Assembly (NCBI GenBank): GCA_020747065.1 | Contig: JAGMVK010000001.1 | Span: 2,542,001 to 2,606,000, forward strand | Length of the DNA: 64,000 bases | Direction of reading: 5' to 3' | From: Cadophora sp. MPI-SDFR-AT-0126 | Taxonomy: Eukaryota > Ascomycota > Leotiomycetes > Helotiales > Ploettnerulaceae | Shown: positions 33,686 to 45,855 of the stretch, in pieces | How positions within the stretch are numbered: position 1 is the stretch's first letter | Layout of the letters: every line of letters starts with the position of its first letter | The notes under the pieces: generated by a model | Told to the model about the DNA's origin: nothing | What the model saw: only the letters and a program-made list of their open reading frames with translations | Database searches by the model: none | Program-made: the position numbers and the translations under genes

Positions 33686-35828
33686 CTACGCAGCGTAAGG
33701 AGACGTGCAGCTAAACGCTGTTGCCGTAGTTCCACCGTCTCCAAAAGCACTCATTAGCGCCTCGATTGCGGAATAACATCCCATACCACAGACAACCAGA
33801 GCTCCCAAAGTGTAGAAAATATTGAATGAAGTAATCACCCATGTCTTTTTATACCCACGGATCCATCTCTTCATGCCTTCATCGTGGCGAATATATTTCT
33901 TGGTATTCTCGTCGAAGACCTCGTCTGGAAGCATCGCACCCTTCTTGACGTCGAAGCCGATCTTCAGGATAGCGGGGAAGCTGTAGGTGAAGTTTCCGAT
34001 GCAGAAAGCACCTACCAAGCTGGAGAAATCGCCGAGATTTGGGACTGCTGCAGCTACTATGAATGCCAGGGCCCAGTAGGCGGGGACCATGGCGACCCAG
34101 ATAAGTTTGCCTTTAAATGTGGTAAGTGCTGGGAAGTCTGTTGGCGTTTGTTAGCTTTCATGTCACACTTTGAATGGAGTAGTAAGTCAACATACGGAAG
34201 ATCTCCATGAAGACGTTGTTGTAAATGACCTTGATACCAATGTTGCCGTACAAAGCAGCAGCGATCAGACCACCTGTCAGGAAAAGTCAGCCCTTGGAGG
34301 CACTATGAAGCATCGATATCGCATACCTATCAGAGACAGAATATTTCCGGCGGTCTGGTAATTGTAGGGGTTGATGCTTTGAATGTTCGTTGCAAATGTG
34401 TATTGACCTTGGTAGGAGTATTGGAAAAGACCGAAGAACATATAAACGACATAAATGAATATGTCGGCACAGATCATGCCCTTCCAAAAGTCCCATGGAT
34501 TGCGCATTTCTGCCAACAGATTAAAGAACAGCATTGCACCACCGTACGAGTAGATGATCGTGTTGATGCCCTGATAGGTACCGAGGAAGCCCGTACCACC
34601 GGAAGCAAAACCGTCAGGTGGAGAACCGGCGAAAGTCTTGATCGGTATGGCACTTTCGATCGTGCCATTTGGGAAGTTTGTGTCGCCATATGGAGTGCCT
34701 GCACCACCGAAAGAGCTGAGCATGGTAGCGTAATTTGGAGATGAGTTTGCAGCCACCCCAATTGAGATGAAACAGACCAGAACAGTGGTGATGACCGCAA
34801 CATTGGCAAGCCAGCCAAAACGCTGCAGTGTACGAATCTGACCAAGAACCATGCCTGTGGTGGAGAGGAAACACATTAGCACATGGTCAGGAAAGGATCT
34901 AGAAGTGGGATAGGACATGCTTGGGGGCTGAGAAGGTCATAGGGGAATGATTAGAATCTCTGCATACCTAGAATGGCGATAATGACAAGGCAGACGATGA
35001 AGCAAAGACCATTTCCATGTTCTCCATTGTCGCCGATGGAAATCTGAGAAACAGATCCACCAAGACTAAGGATAAGGACAGCAACCAACATGAACATCTG
35101 CAGACTCTGGAGAACATTGATGATGTGTCTCGCCGTTTGACCGTAGACACGGAAGAAAGCTTGTCCAAAATCTCTCAGTGGGTAGCGATCGGAATCTGTA
35201 TGCATGTAAACACCCCAAACATACCAGCCCGACACTGCGGCCATGAACCCAAAAGTAGTGTAAAGGGCAACACCTGGACCGTATCCGGTGTTTGAAAAGG
35301 CCCATCTAAACATCTCTCAGCTCATGGCCACCCAAAAATCTCGTCAATCTAAAGGGTGGATACTTACGGAGCTCCTGATGGTCCTAGAATGTCCGTGGTG
35401 ATGAGGAAGAAGATGATCCCCCACGATGCTGTTCTCGTAGCTCGGGAAGCTTGTCTCCATTCGAGATCTGTGACAGTAGTATGGTTGTTGTGGGTCGTTG
35501 TGATGGTTCCATCTGCAACGATGGCGTTGACATCATGCACATGACCTTTGGAAAAGCGGTTCTTGATAACACCACCCAGAGACCAAGGGTCTTTTCGCTT
35601 GATTAAGTTGCCTTCATATTCTCGCTCTTCAGCCCGAGTAATTGATGCGTAATGAAGGTATTCTTCGAACAGAACCGAAGGGTCGTTGTGAACGTGAGCG
35701 GCCTCGATGCTGAAGCCATTCTCGATGCTAACTTCGTGGCCATTATCGAGGGCGAATTGACCAGGGTTCTTCTCCATTCGAGGATCACCCCCATCTAAGG
35801 CGAAGTTGGCCAGATTCTGAGCTGCCAT
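33686..35828 (-). CDS. amino acid transporter, AAAP family (neutral amino acid permease type)
   Basis: Five exons (35828-35368, 35305-34968, 34854-34327, 34273-34196, 34137-33686) encode 618 residues with frame kept at all four splices. A cytoplasmic N-terminus of about 150 residues ends in ASRATRTASWGIIFFLITTDILGP, which enters the first helix, and about ten further hydrophobic helices follow. ISWxFA-like and GYGPGVALYTTFGFMAAVSG segments, GMVLGQIRTLQRFGWLA, and AEMRNPWDFWKGM with its intracellular loop mark the Aa_trans/AAAP family, in the branch annotated as neutral amino acid permeases in fungi. I chose ATG 35828 (MAAQNLANF) because the long acidic N-terminus begins there; an in-frame ATG-free extension lies upstream. 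Plasma-membrane proton-coupled uptake is the expected role. Confidence 0.88.
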
Positions 35829-37964
35829 GTTGATGATAGAACGAAAACTTGCGAGTAGGTGATCAAAAGCCAAGAGAAATTGGGGAAGGGGTACCAATAT
35901 ATACTTGAGATCGGTGGGCAACGCGATAACTCGTTATTGACAGGCCGGTGAAAGCATCCTTCCGCTTCTCCCGTCCTGCTGCTGCATCAATCCAAAATCA
36001 CGCCTCCTATCTCGAAATTTGGGGGAAGAGGGCGGGATGGGGGAGTTCCAGTCTCGCAGGGTTGGGCGAGGGGTAACTTCGAGATAACACCGACATATGT
36101 CCACTCAGCTAAGCTACATGCCTACAAGGGCTCGCGATAGCAAGGTGCTCTCGCATATAATGCCACAGATAGGAGACAAGCTTTCAATGCATGTAGCCAC
36201 TCGCCACTTGATTGGGAGCTGCGATAGAAGCACCAAACGTGCCATTCATCATCTGCAGCTCGATGCAATGCTTGCGCCACGGGCAGCAGAACGGCTTGCC
36301 CTCCTCGATACAACAGTTAACGCGTGATTCTCAGCATGGGGTACTTGCGTCCCAAAAGACGCCCCAGAGCAATTATCTTGAAGGTATGCCCTGTGAGGTA
36401 TATCCCGCCAGCCTGAGCAAAGAGAAGACGCAGTCCGGTTCTTGGAAATCATTGTTTTCGGGCATTTGAGATGCTAAAATTCGCTAGAAGATAGACTCAG
36501 ACATCACTGCCGCCCATCCTTATTGCTGCGTGCCAGAGGTAGGTCTAGCGATAAGAGTATGATGTACTCCGTACAGAGGCAGATAAGTAAACACTCAGAA
36601 CTGTGTCTGAAAGAATGGTATCTAGAAATCCAAGCGGCCGACAGTGACCTGCCGTGTTCGCCAAGCCGGCAGCCACCTGCCAAGTCGAGCAAGCGCCTTT
36701 CCATCCAAACAACCTTAAACTTGCCCGCTTCGCACAGTTGTTTCGACCGAGATGGCCGTTGAGATAGACACAAAGTCGACTTTTCTAGAAGCCTTTCATA
36801 TCTACCACTAATCTTTGACATCGGACCCAAACAGCGTGTCAGTATTTGGAATTATCGTTCCAAATACTGACATTCTGGACTAAGCGCGCTCAAGAGGTTG
36901 AAGCAGAGAGGTGAGTTTCGGTAGCCCAATCAAATCATCGATGTTTATCTAACCCGTAGGATCAGAAGAAGACGGCAAATGTACAGTAACAGGATCCCGA
37001 ACAGGAGATGTCAACGAAGCAGAGCGCCTTGAGCGGGCAAGATCTGCTTAGATCGACAGGGGTGTATCACTCGTCCGTGACCGAGGTGGCCAACGAATAC
37101 ACGATTTGACGGATATTTCGCATTCCTGGACCAACCCGATGCTTACTAGAGAAATCCGTCTCGATTTTCACAGATGATTACTGTGTACATATGTGACTCT
37201 GGAGACGATTCGAATCTGGGTACATCTTCGAAGGAGTTTCGAGCATGCCACATTATGACAGCCATATTAAAGCACGCAGCTTCAGGGATGATGTCACTAT
37301 CTTGTGCTGCAGTATTTCCGATGCATGGCCAAGGAACCTCCAGACGAACGTCAAATGGACGATTGCTGCGACGATTCGAAGCTAGAACAATCGAACGCCT
37401 CAAAAACTTCCTTGTAGTCAACTTGATTGGGCAGCTCGGTCTGGTCGCATGAGGATGCGATGGATTATTCCCATAAGGCGAAGCGAGCATGCAGGTCAAT
37501 ACCACGGCCAAGGATTCGTAAACCCATAAGGCAGGTCGTTGAATATTGATGACGACTATTGACGATAACACCATTGAATTGTGGCTTGCTGCTGTTGTAG
37601 AGGAAGTGTAGATGTCATTAAAGCCAGTCGCTGTACTCAATGAGAACATTTTCGAGCCCTGTCATCATCGGATTGAACGAGTAAAGAAGCACCTCAGTCG
37701 ACAAACAAAAGTACCGTTCTTGCTGTGGAGATTGAAGAGAGTCGAGAAACTTTGCCGATGTTGATGAGCTGGACTGGTGTGGTGTGGGAGATAAGGACAA
37801 CTGTGCGGATCAGCCCTCCGTATGAGCTGAGAATGGGAACCAGTTAAGCACTGCTTGTTTCCCATAGCCAATAAATCAAGCTTTTATACGCTCGGCTGAG
37901 GCGTTCCGACAAGACGTATTCAGTCCAGGGGGGAGATGGCCACAATGCCTCAAGCGATCTCGAA
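35829..37964. other. gene-free stretch with a perfect inverted repeat
   Basis: Contains the promoter of the amino-acid transporter and the 3' flank of the GH89 gene. Frames are short and lack motifs; the longest (minus strand, 37649-37146) is unrecognised. The only structural element seen is the inverted repeat at 36837-36872. Confidence 0.4.
36837..36872. repeat. perfect 15-bp inverted repeat (hairpin) with 6-nt loop
   Basis: TGTCAGTATTTGGAA (36837-36851) and its exact reverse complement (36858-36872) flank the loop TTATCG. No T-run follows, so it is not a typical polymerase III terminator, and there is no flanking target duplication that I can see. Confidence 0.9.
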
Positions 37965-40337
37965 TCACCCCCCAAACACTTCGGTCCATCTACCAGCTGC
38001 CTCTTCCAGAATATCGCTCAGCCCAATAGTAACCTGCGCCCTCTGCATCGTCGTCTCGTTTCCACTTCCAGTCACCCATCCACTTTCAAATCTCCTCAAC
38101 TGGGACTTCAGCTCCGTCTCATTGTATCGCTGGAATGGCACGATCTTCAGATACTGGAGGAAAATCTCCCAGCGAGGTATGTAGTAGTTGTTCACTAGAC
38201 CGCCCCAGCTCTTGGAAGCATAATCGTTCAGCTCACCATTCGGACCCCAAAGCGTGACCTGGTTTCTCAGATCCTTCGTGTAAAATGATTGGAGGGTAGC
38301 GTTTTCGGAGGACGAGCGAGCTTCTGATAGGTAAGTCGAAAGCGAGAATGCGGCGTTAGTGCTCAGGACGGAGTCGAGGGTGCGGAGTTGTGCTGTGAGA
38401 TTTGTTCCAATGGACGAAAGGGTTGCGTTTGTGGAGTTTGCGGCCTTGTAAGCGTCAATGAGAGACATGTAGATGTCGATGAAGGCGTTGCTGAATACTT
38501 GTCGAGTAATGTCCGTCATATCGTATTGATAGCACGGATTGTCCCATAGGTTTGGATTGGTTTTGGATGCGTTGAAAAGAAGATTCCATGCCGATGTGAG
38601 AGTCGCGGAATTGTACGCTATGATCGTCGAATGAGCTCCGTCGGGACCTTGAAGGTGCACCATGTTGCTGATGGTCGGTGACAGCTCGAAGATCGACTTG
38701 GTCACTGCGACAATGCTGGAGTTTGTATTATTGTAAACCGTCGTCCGCAGCATGTCCCATGCTGTGTACACTTCCGATGGAATATTTCCCGTGCCTGAAT
38801 ATCGTCGAGTTACCCAGTTATGAAAGTAGCTTTCCGTGTTGATAGGTGATGCAGACCACGCTTGATCCAAGAGGAGATCGTACATGATCTCGTTCCCTTC
38901 TTGAGCTTCCATGGTGAGACCAAACCCGATCAGGGAGCTGGAACTTGCGAGTGCCTCAATTGGGTTAATGGTCACGTTCTCGACCTGACCATATAAGCCC
39001 ATGTTTCCTCCAAAATTATGCAGTTGGCACCAAATCCAAGGTTTCCCGAAGTACGAATTCGTTCGCTGCCATTGCGGCGCTGACTCTGAGAATATATCGA
39101 TGATCAGCATATCCTCGTCGATTTCGACACCACCCAAATACGCTTCGATGCGTTCCTCGGTCCAAAAGCTCGACAGCGCGAAGAAAAGCCAACCTTGCAT
39201 CATCCATACCGCATCGGGATCAGCAGCCTTGAGACTTTGCCATGTATTGTGCGAGACACTTTCCAGGTATTCCAGATCTCCAGATTCAGGATTGTTCTCG
39301 TTGTACTGATCGAGAGTGTAGATGTGTGTTATATTCCCATACATCGCTGTCTGCTTGGAGATGAAACTCTTCTGGATCATCGAAAATGCCGGATCAAGTG
39401 GCTGTAGAAATGTCACATTTGTGTACTGAGCTGGGAGTTCTCCCCAGTTAGAACCGTTGACCACCATGGCATTTGGCAGAACTCTGCTGATAGAGGGAGG
39501 GACGAAACCAGTGAAGCAAGGAAGTACCGGCGTCATACCGAGCTCAACCATCCGTCTGGTGATGTTCTTCTGCAGTTCTGACTGACCATCGATCCATTCC
39601 ATGGGCAATTCTCCGTTCCAGGATCCCTGGATATTGCCAAATCGATTCCAAGATTGGTACGCTGGACCACTGAAGAATGAAAGGATCTCAGTATCAGTCA
39701 TACCGAGCTCGCTGTAGACTTCAACGAGTATCTTCTCGTATCCTACCCAAGCTAAGGGGAGATTCACACCACGCAGGGCAAGCCAGTCGAGCTCCAGTTC
39801 CCAGTCTTCCCATGTCCAGAATGCAGTGGTGTATGAAAACGTCACTTTTTTGTTCTGTTAATATAGAACATATTGTCAGAGTCTTAATGGATCTCACCAG
39901 TGTTAAAATGATACCTCCATGGAACAATACTGTTCCCATTCATAGGTATATCCAGCATCGGTAAAGTCTCCAGTCCAACATCCAATCGACTCCCTATGAA
40001 CCACCAAATATCAACATGCATGGCATCTGTCAGGTACCGATGAAGCCTGCCTTGCTGTAAGTTCAGTTATACCTCACGTGCATGTCTTGAAAACATACCC
40101 ACTCGACAGCGCACTCAAGGTATTGCCCTCGACCAAAAGCTTGCCATCACCTATAGATGAAACACGATACACATCGTTTCCAATCGTTGACGTCCCATTC
40201 TCGAACAATCGAAACTCAAAATCGTCAACGTGAGCAGGCAGCCTTCTGTTGACCAAATCCTCAATTCCTTTTATCGACAGCGCTGACAGGGCTCCCAGTA
40301 ATCCGGTCAGCCATATAATATACTGTAACAAGAGCAT
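37965..40337 (-). CDS. alpha-N-acetylglucosaminidase, GH89 (NAGLU family), secreted
   Basis: Three exons (40337-40099, 40046-39898, 39844-37965) give 755 residues, close to human NAGLU (743). A signal peptide covers about residues 1-19. The GH89 N-terminal domain continues to GLHRYLTDAMHVDIWW, which appears only after splicing the first intron. Splicing the second intron with an acceptor after a run of six A gives FNTVTFSYTTAFWTWEDWE, the family consensus. The TIM-barrel part includes LYTLDQYNEN-like residues with Glu near 312 and GLTMEAQEGNEIMYD with Glu near 442, at the positions of the two catalytic glutamates of human NAGLU (316 and 446). The enzyme removes terminal alpha-linked GlcNAc from glycans. 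Many Asn-x-Ser/Thr sites support secretion. Fungal substrates are unknown to me. Confidence 0.92.
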
Positions 40338-41142
40338 CTCGATTCAGCATGGATTTCAAGATAATTGAGAAATGAGAGTTTTGGTGTGTGAAAGGTTGAA
40401 CATTCCATCATTACGTACAGATCTCATGACGTTGAAATGCCGAGGGTTGGGGGACGAATCCTAGGTAGCCTTGCGATGATGGAGCGTCGCTGATGTGGGA
40501 TCAACTCATAGGCTGCCATCGTCCAGTGCAGGTACTGCCCAAGCGAGCGCGCTGTCGATCCGTGAGGAGGTGCCGATGCCAGGTCCTGGCTCGAACCCCT
40601 CCACCGACACATAACAGAACATCCCAGCCATATTGAAAAGCTGGCTCCGGATTTCTACCTTCTGTAGAAAGGAAATTTTTGCTCGAAACTTGGAGAAAGA
40701 AGAGCCCTCGTATTTGGTTCATGAGTTGATGTTACAGATGCGAGATCCACTTAAATCGGCACTGAATTGAACCGCTCTTACCTTCCATTTATCAGCGAAG
40801 AACTGCTCGTTGCGCCAGTTCTCCAGATGGAATAGAGTTCTCACAAGAGCACTGGTAGCGTTTCAAGATAAGCACAAGACGTCACTAATAAGCTTTTTCT
40901 CCCCCTCCGACTTTCGCTTGTCCCTCTCAATTGCTGTTGACATAGTTACTTACAGCTAGTTGTATGTTTAGTTCACAGCTAATAGCACCTGACTACCGAT
41001 AGCAGACTCTCTATAAAACCCGTAGTAATGAGATGATGTCCTTCCGTCTCATACACATGCCTTTCAACCTCAATCATACCATTCCTATATCGGATGATAA
41101 TCGGACAGAAAAAAGCATTGCATCGTGGCTCGAACAGGTCAT
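40338..41142. other. intergenic
   Basis: Promoter of the GH89 gene and 3' flank of the next minus-strand gene. A 73-codon frame near 40501-40722 has no motif and is not supported. Confidence 0.45.
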
Positions 41143-42788
41143 TCATATATTCTTCAGACTTCCGATTATAGCCATCAAAGCAATGAGTGCTGCTCGGAGT
41201 CAGAATTCAATTTATGACCTTCAAGAATCTTCAAACTCACCAGCTGCAGCAGTAACAATGTATAGTGAAATCGTCCAGGCGGCCACGACGTCTCCGTGGT
41301 CATGCATGAACCAAAAACCAATCGCCAGAGATAAAAAAAATCGGAATAGCAACAACAGTGCTCAGACGGTGGGTTGACCAGTCATAGATGAGACAAAGAG
41401 AATATCGGCCTTCCCTATTAAGTCGTGGCGGTCAGCCATGCCTACACGAGGGTTAATTTGCAGAGAGGGTTTGAGATCTCCCGAACGATCCTCGACAAAT
41501 GAAAAGTACAATGGTGACCACCGCATAACTTACAAAGGATTCTCCTTGTTATCATTAAGGTTCCTCCGAACCCACTTCTCCCAGGCGTGTGCAACATCGG
41601 GATCTGCATGACGACGAGATGCCTTATAGGCAAGGAAAAGTTGAGATAGTACTGCCTCCTGAGAAGCGTTGAGAGCCAGGGGGATGTGAGCTCCTCGAGA
41701 AATATCACATTTGTACAGTCCAAATCCGCGTAAGCTTTTGAGCGACAAGAATCTCCTCCATTTTACATCGCTTTCACCATGTCTGAGTACCTGGAACAAG
41801 TCCGCCGGGTTATCAAACTGCAAAATGGGTTCTTTCGGGTCACTGGTCGAGTGGAGGAACCATCTAATGACAATATATGGTTTAGGAACGGGCATGATGC
41901 TCTGAACTTGTCGTTTGATGTCCTCCCGAGTAGCCTCAACTCGCTTGTGAAAGACTGGGCATTGTCCTGTGGAGGATCTAGAGTGGCTTTCTCGGCTCTT
42001 GGACATACTGAGGCTAACTCGAATTCGAGCAGCAAGGTTCAATTTCGATTCGGAGATCTGAGCAGTCTCAGTGACGAATTCGGTATGTCGGGACTGAGGC
42101 GCTCGAGTCTCAGGGCACAGGTCCGGTCTGTTTGGGGTCATGTCGTCGAGCATAATAAGTTCACTGGTTCCTTTTCGCTGAGGCGTTCGGCCACGATGAG
42201 GTGTGTTTGTCACTTTGACTCGTATTTTCTCTTTGAGTGCTTCCAAAACTCTAGTTGATGCTTTCTTCAAGATCCTCTTTCTTCTCGCCATTAGGTAAAG
42301 GAGCCAGAGCCTTGGTTCTTCTATTCTCTTCAGCCATTCAATCCTTGCCTTCCATATAGCTTTCTGGCGATACGTGGTCAACTTCCAGCAGGGCAATGCT
42401 TTTACCAGACCTTGTAGTCGCTTCTGTTCCATTCCAAAGTCATCGAACATTTGCTTATACTCGTCGTAGTTGCAGTTCTCCGGTTGGTCAGTCTGAAGTA
42501 GTTTGAGGAAAAGCCGAGCGTCCGTGGAAGTCAAGCCCACACGTCTCGTGCATTGCTCGTCCGCCCAGAAGATGTTACCATTCGCTGATTTGATAATTGG
42601 AGGTATGTCATCGAGCTCAACCATCTCTAGCGGCCTCCCGAGAGGCCGGACGCGTCTCGAAGATGCTTGTCCAGACTTTGGTAGGAGAGGCTCTGAATCG
42701 AAGCCTAGGTCGGCCTTGTCGTACGCTTTCTCTATATCTGTGGATATCTTGATCCGCAGGGCGGCCGGAATGGTGATAGAGAATTGAC
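41143..42788 (-). CDS. uncharacterised protein with C-terminal two-helix membrane domain; 5' end unresolved; homopolymer frameshift
   Basis: Main exon 42788-41534 encodes about 418 basic, soluble-looking residues with no motif I recognise. Its frame ends NENPL*, but a GTAAGT donor there can be joined to an acceptor (TTAATAG) at 41415, giving an exon (41414-41241) that starts EGRYSLCLIYDWSTHRL. A last exon (41192-41143) ends ALIALMAIIGSLKNI. Together they form two membrane helices separated by HDHGDVVAAWT. Inside the middle exon the frame shifts by one at a run of eight T (complement of the A-run near 41334-41341); seven T would restore it. The start lies upstream: a GTGAGT donor at 42837 and the acceptor before 42788 show another exon, which I could not complete to an ATG. 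Fungal proteins ending in this type of membrane domain are familiar to me but have no known function. Confidence 0.55.
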
Positions 42789-43864
42789 CTGTCTTCAAGT
42801 TAGTAGATATTCTCAAGACTATCTGTTGTGTACTCACGAATTTCGCTGATCAGATTGACTTTGACCTTCTGCCTTTGTGACTATCGTGCTTGGGCCACAG
42901 GCAGGGGAGTGTTAGATCATCGTTGGGTCGGATGAAGCTCTGGTGGTTCCTTTCCTCCGGGAAGAGGAAAGAGAAGAGATTTGAAAGCAAGATTGATCGT
43001 GGCCACACGAGTGACTCGATACTTGATTCCGGGCCTGGAGTCCATGGTGCTTTCCCCGAAAGCCCTAGAACAGCTGTTCAGGGCATCAACACTATCAAAC
43101 CCAAATAAACACGTAAGCAAGCGATAAAAGAAAAGAAATTTTTCCACTTGTTATCATTCTACCCTCTTCACATCATCTTATCTTCTCGCTATTGCATCGA
43201 GAACAGTTTAACGGAGAGTCCACTTCGGTCTAAGGGGGGCTGGAGGCTGGCCAACTACAAACTCGCCTTGAGGGCTCGAAATATAGTTCCATATTGCTAC
43301 GCCCGCTACGAAAATAGCTTTGGCGCATAGCAATCAGGTTCTGGCTATCGATCTCCGAGACATCCACTTGGATGATAGACCTGGCCAGGGAGAATAACGA
43401 AGCTCTCGAATCTGGAACGGCGGCATCAAACTCTTGGTACCAAGCCCATTTCCCTGGCCATCTACTCATAAATCAGTGGTCGAGACTGAATGCTATTTCT
43501 TCGATATGAGTCATGGAAGCTGGTTTGTCAACAAGATAGTATATTCACAGAGGATGGATGGATATGGGAGAGCCTGAACGGGCATGCAGAACATATGTGG
43601 TCAAGATCAGGTCTACTAGAGCCGAATGAGTAAGTGGTTTTCGGCTAAACCTCGCTGAATAAGGCCGCCGCGGCATACCACCCCACCTCACCCAAGCGCG
43701 TCAACCTGGCTTTGTTCGCGATTTATTGCTCTAGCAGAGACTTTGCTCTACGTTTGCCGTGCTTGGCCTTCTACAACCTTCACTCCTACCTAGCTGTAGA
43801 TTGCCCTTTACGACTATGAATAGACCACTGCCTCACGGAACATTCGCTCTCCCACTTACCTGAT
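42789..43864. other. 5' exon(s) of the preceding gene and divergent promoter with Pol iota
   Basis: The 40-50 bp just above 42837 probably code for the preceding gene (phase fits SQRQKVKVNLISEI), but an in-frame stop occurs a few codons further up, so another intron must lie here. The rest up to 43864 is the promoter between two divergent genes. No other feature is seen. Confidence 0.4.
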
Positions 43865-45855
43865 ATGGCTACTAAGCCTTCGAAGAGAAACGACAACAGA
43901 GTAATCATCCACTTCGTAAGTAAGCCTGGGCTTGGACAATGATCGCAGACAGTTGACAACTCAAAGGATTACGACTGTTTCTATGCCTCGGTCTTCGAGA
44001 ACGAGAATCCTGCCTTAAAGGCCGTACCCCTGGTCAGTTCAAACCATGTCCCTTGCAAGCCACGAATGGAACTGACTTGTTTCTAGGCAGTGCAACAGGT
44101 GATAGCAAGCCACAATCATCTGCAACGCTCAGAACACTAAAGGCGAAACAGAAGCAAATCATCGTCACATGCAACTACGAAGCCAGAAGACGCGGTCTGC
44201 GAAAGCTCCAGCTGATTACCGAAGCCAAAACTCTTTGCCCCGATGTTGTCATTGTTCTGGGAGAAGAACTCGGCAGATTTCGCGATGCTTCGAAGGCCCT
44301 ATACAAATTTCTAGAGACTTTTACCTGGTGCGGCAGGATAGAAAGGTTGGGATTTGACGAGGTGTTCATGGACGTTTCCGACATTTGTGACTTCAACCAG
44401 TCTCTTCTCAATCACAATGACCTGGCACACTCCTTTTTCCAGCTCAAGCGGGATGACCTAACAAAAGGGTTCGCATTTGATGCTACAGCAATTGCAGGGC
44501 ATGGATATCCCAGCAGACCAGAAGACTCACAAGACGTGACGTATGACTGCAATGACACCCTCATGGTACGGCTCATTCTCGGGTCGCATTTGGCACAACA
44601 TTTGAGATGGCAGTTGGAGGAACAGAAGGGATATACGTCTACGGTGGGGATATCCACCAACAAGCTATTGTCGAAACTGGTTGGCAATCTGAACAAGCCC
44701 AAAGGACAGACCACCCTCTTACCTCCGTATACTGTTGCGGCGGATCTTGGAAACGATTTCATCCAAAGCAATGTGACAAAGTTCGTTGACGATTTCGATA
44801 TCGGGAAGATACCTGGGATTGGTTTCAAAATGTCTCAACAGATCCGGAACCACATCTTGTCACGGCCAGCCGACTTTGACACAGGCTTGATCTACGGCGG
44901 AACCAAAGAGTCAGTCACCGTTCGAGATGTGCGACTCCATCCTGGTACGGGACCTGAAATGCTGGAGAAGATACTTGGTGGCCCGGGGGCTCAGAGAGGT
45001 ATCGGAGGTAAAGTATGGAGTTTGATTAACGGAATTGACGACACCGAGGTTCAGAAGGCAAAGAGCGTTCCCACCCAGATCTCGATTGAAGATTCATACA
45101 TACGACTTGACACCCTCCCGGAAGTAGTAAAAGAATTACGTATACTGGCTACCAGTCTGGTGAAACGAATGCATACAGACTTACTGGATGATGGGGGTGA
45201 CAAGGAATCTACCACCGCACGATGGATCGCCCATCCCAAGACCATCCGCCTCTCAACACGTCCACGACCGCCTCGTAATCCGGACGGCACCAGAACCCGA
45301 ACATTCAATCGCATATCTCGGTCCGGCCCTCTACCGCAGTCAGTCTTCAGTCTCAAAGATGGTATTGATGCAGTGGTCGAGAAGCTCGTCCAAGAAACAT
45401 TGATCCCCATGTTCCGGAAGCTCCATCCCTATCCATCAGGGTGGAATTTAAGCTTAGTCAATATCGGCGTCACAAACATGGTCGAAGCTGCGAGCGAGAA
45501 CGGCAAAGGAGGTGGGAGAGATATCTCCCGAATGTTCGAGAGGCAAGAAGAAGTTTTGAAAGAGTGGAAAGTCGAAGATAAAGATGTTCCTCCAGACCCC
45601 GTTCCTGGGAAGAAACTCGAGTTGGTCAATGACGATGTGGTTCAAGCGGATCCAAGTGCTGGAAAGAAAGCTTGGCCCAATGTTGTTGGCTCGGAGGATG
45701 CCATCTCAGCTACGCAGATCACGGTCGATGATATGGGTGTATGGGAGGAGGACGAGGAAGAGGATGATGACAGGGAACAGTGCAATTCTTGTGGTGCTAT
45801 CATGCCCAGCTTTGCTATGGCTGCGCATGAAAGATTCCATGTAATCGAAGGATAA
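43865..45855 (+). CDS. Y-family translesion DNA polymerase, iota type
   Basis: Five exons would be too many to guess, but four are clear: 43865-43915, 43967-44032, a 12-nt microexon 44087-44098 and 44152-45855, for 610 residues. Splicing assembles VIIHFDYDCFYASVFENENP and then PLAVQQKQIIVTCNYEARRRG, the palm and fingers motifs of the Pol iota/eta group. The second acidic site is GFDEVFMDV. TVGISTNKLLSKLVGNLNKP follows and the little-finger domain comes later. The end has a UBZ-like zinc finger (QCNSCGAIMPSFAMAAHERFH), which in this family binds ubiquitinated PCNA. Its role is bypass of DNA lesions in the nucleus. Close similarity of the motif order to fungal Pol iota models makes me prefer iota over eta. 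Confidence 0.92.

Noticed and set aside
37146..37649. Minus-strand frame of 167 codons
   Set aside because: It begins with ATG, but no recognisable domain and no conservation evidence; left unannotated.
40595..40625. GGGGTTCGAGCC on the minus strand, a possible T-arm
   Set aside because: The arms beside the loop do not pair and no tRNA body is present.
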